In this document: positions 5,318-5,693 of the stretch, one piece after another
Position numbering within the stretch: position 1 is the stretch's first letter
Layout: each line of letters opens with the position of its first letter
Source: Dehalococcoidia bacterium
GTDB taxonomy: Bacteria > Chloroflexota > Dehalococcoidia > JAENJB01
Direction of reading: 5' to 3'
NCBI GenBank assembly: GCA_030690705.1
Contig: JAUYGE010000097.1
Coordinates: forward strand, 1 to 5,693
DNA: 5,693 nt
Notes under the pieces: model-generated
Databases searched by the model: none
What the model was told of the DNA's origin: nothing
What the model saw: only the letters and a program-made list of their open reading frames with translations
Program-made: the position numbers and the translations under genes

Positions 5318-5693
5318 ATGAAGGTCACCCATATTGAGGCCAGGGACCTGCCGGAAGCCTGGTGGCGGTGCATCAGAGAGCTGTTATTGAACGGGCATGA
5401 CTATGTTATTGATCGGGGGAGCTTCGAGGGACGGAAACGGAAGGAGTTCGATTTCGTGGTGGTGCGCATCGAGCACCCCGGCACCCGGCCGCTGATCCCG
5501 GAGGTGCCCGATGGGGTGCCGCCGCCGGTTTCCCCGGAGTATGTGGACGGGTATATGCACTACTTGATGGCCGACTACAAGGCGCCCAATGAGGACTACA
5601 CCTACGGGCAGTACCTGGAGAAGCAAATCGAGGAGGTCATCAAGATGTACCGCGAGGGCGGCCCCAACACCAACCAGGCCTTCATGGCGGCGA
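5318..5693 (+). CDS. Thymidylate synthase-like protein, N-terminal part
   Basis: An open frame from ATG 5318 runs off the right edge after 125 codons. It has a strong AAGGAG site 5 bases upstream and GC-rich third positions like its neighbours. The protein starts MKVTHIEARDLPEAWWRCIR and goes on with DYVIDRGSFEG (28-38), EFDFVVVRIEHPGTRPL (43-59), EDYTYGQYLEKQIEEVI (92-108) and GPNTNQAFM (115-123). I read this as the N-terminus of an archaeal-type thymidylate synthase, the methylenetetrahydrofolate-dependent dUMP methylase fold. The RGSFEG segment would stand where ThyA has its phosphate-binding loop, and YTYGQYL where ThyA has YGxxW/L. The catalytic cysteine and dUMP-binding arginines would lie past the window, so function is not proven; a dUMP/dCMP hydroxymethylase relative is possible. 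It diverges from pabB, whose pathway makes the folate this enzyme would use. Confidence 0.65.
   Translation, partial: MKVTHIEARDLPEAWWRCIRELLLNGHDYVIDRGSFEGRKRKEFDFVVVRIEHPGTRPLIPEVPDGVPPPVSPEYVDGYMHYLMADYKAPNEDYTYGQYLEKQIEEVIKMYREGGPNTNQAFMAA

Overview
The window is a GC-rich bacterial chromosomal segment holding six genes, two of them cut by the window edges. Several things point to a Chloroflexota/Dehalococcoidia-like bacterium: tandem CaiB/BaiF genes, GTG and TTG start codons, a thymidylate synthase-like gene of archaeal style, and short palindromic repeats starting GTCATTGCGAG (the source of the widespread spurious 'CHCERSEAI' peptides). This is an inference from gene style, and the lineage is not proven.

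Left part, + strand (1-1910): the last 209 codons of one class III (CaiB/BaiF) CoA-transferase, a 92-base gap filled by a strong stem-loop repeat, then a complete 395-residue CaiB/BaiF CoA-transferase starting at GTG 723. They read as one operon. The acyl-CoA substrates cannot be told from sequence.

Middle and right part, - strand (5031 down to 1989): pabB, pabA and pabC-like genes in transcription order. PabB carries the PIKGT motif (lysine 293) that marks aminodeoxychorismate synthase rather than anthranilate synthase. PabA is its glutamine amidotransferase partner and overlaps pabB by an ATGA. The class IV PLP enzyme at the end is best read as aminodeoxychorismate lyase. Together they form a full chorismate to p-aminobenzoate route for folate synthesis. 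An 87-base palindromic repeat sits between pabA and pabC.

Far right, + strand (5318 to the edge): the first 125 codons of a thymidylate synthase-like protein, divergent from pabB across a 286-base intergenic region that holds another copy of the repeat. Thymidylate synthase uses a folate cofactor, so its position beside the PABA operon makes metabolic sense.

The CoA-transferase genes and the pab genes converge near 1911-1988, where a half copy of the repeat lies. Four of the five intergenic boundaries carry a palindromic repeat; the only one without is the overlapping pabB/pabA junction. No tRNA, rRNA, CRISPR, transposase or defence gene was seen. I found no strong candidate for a new system. 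The most interesting items are the repeats and the PABA/thymidylate synthase arrangement.
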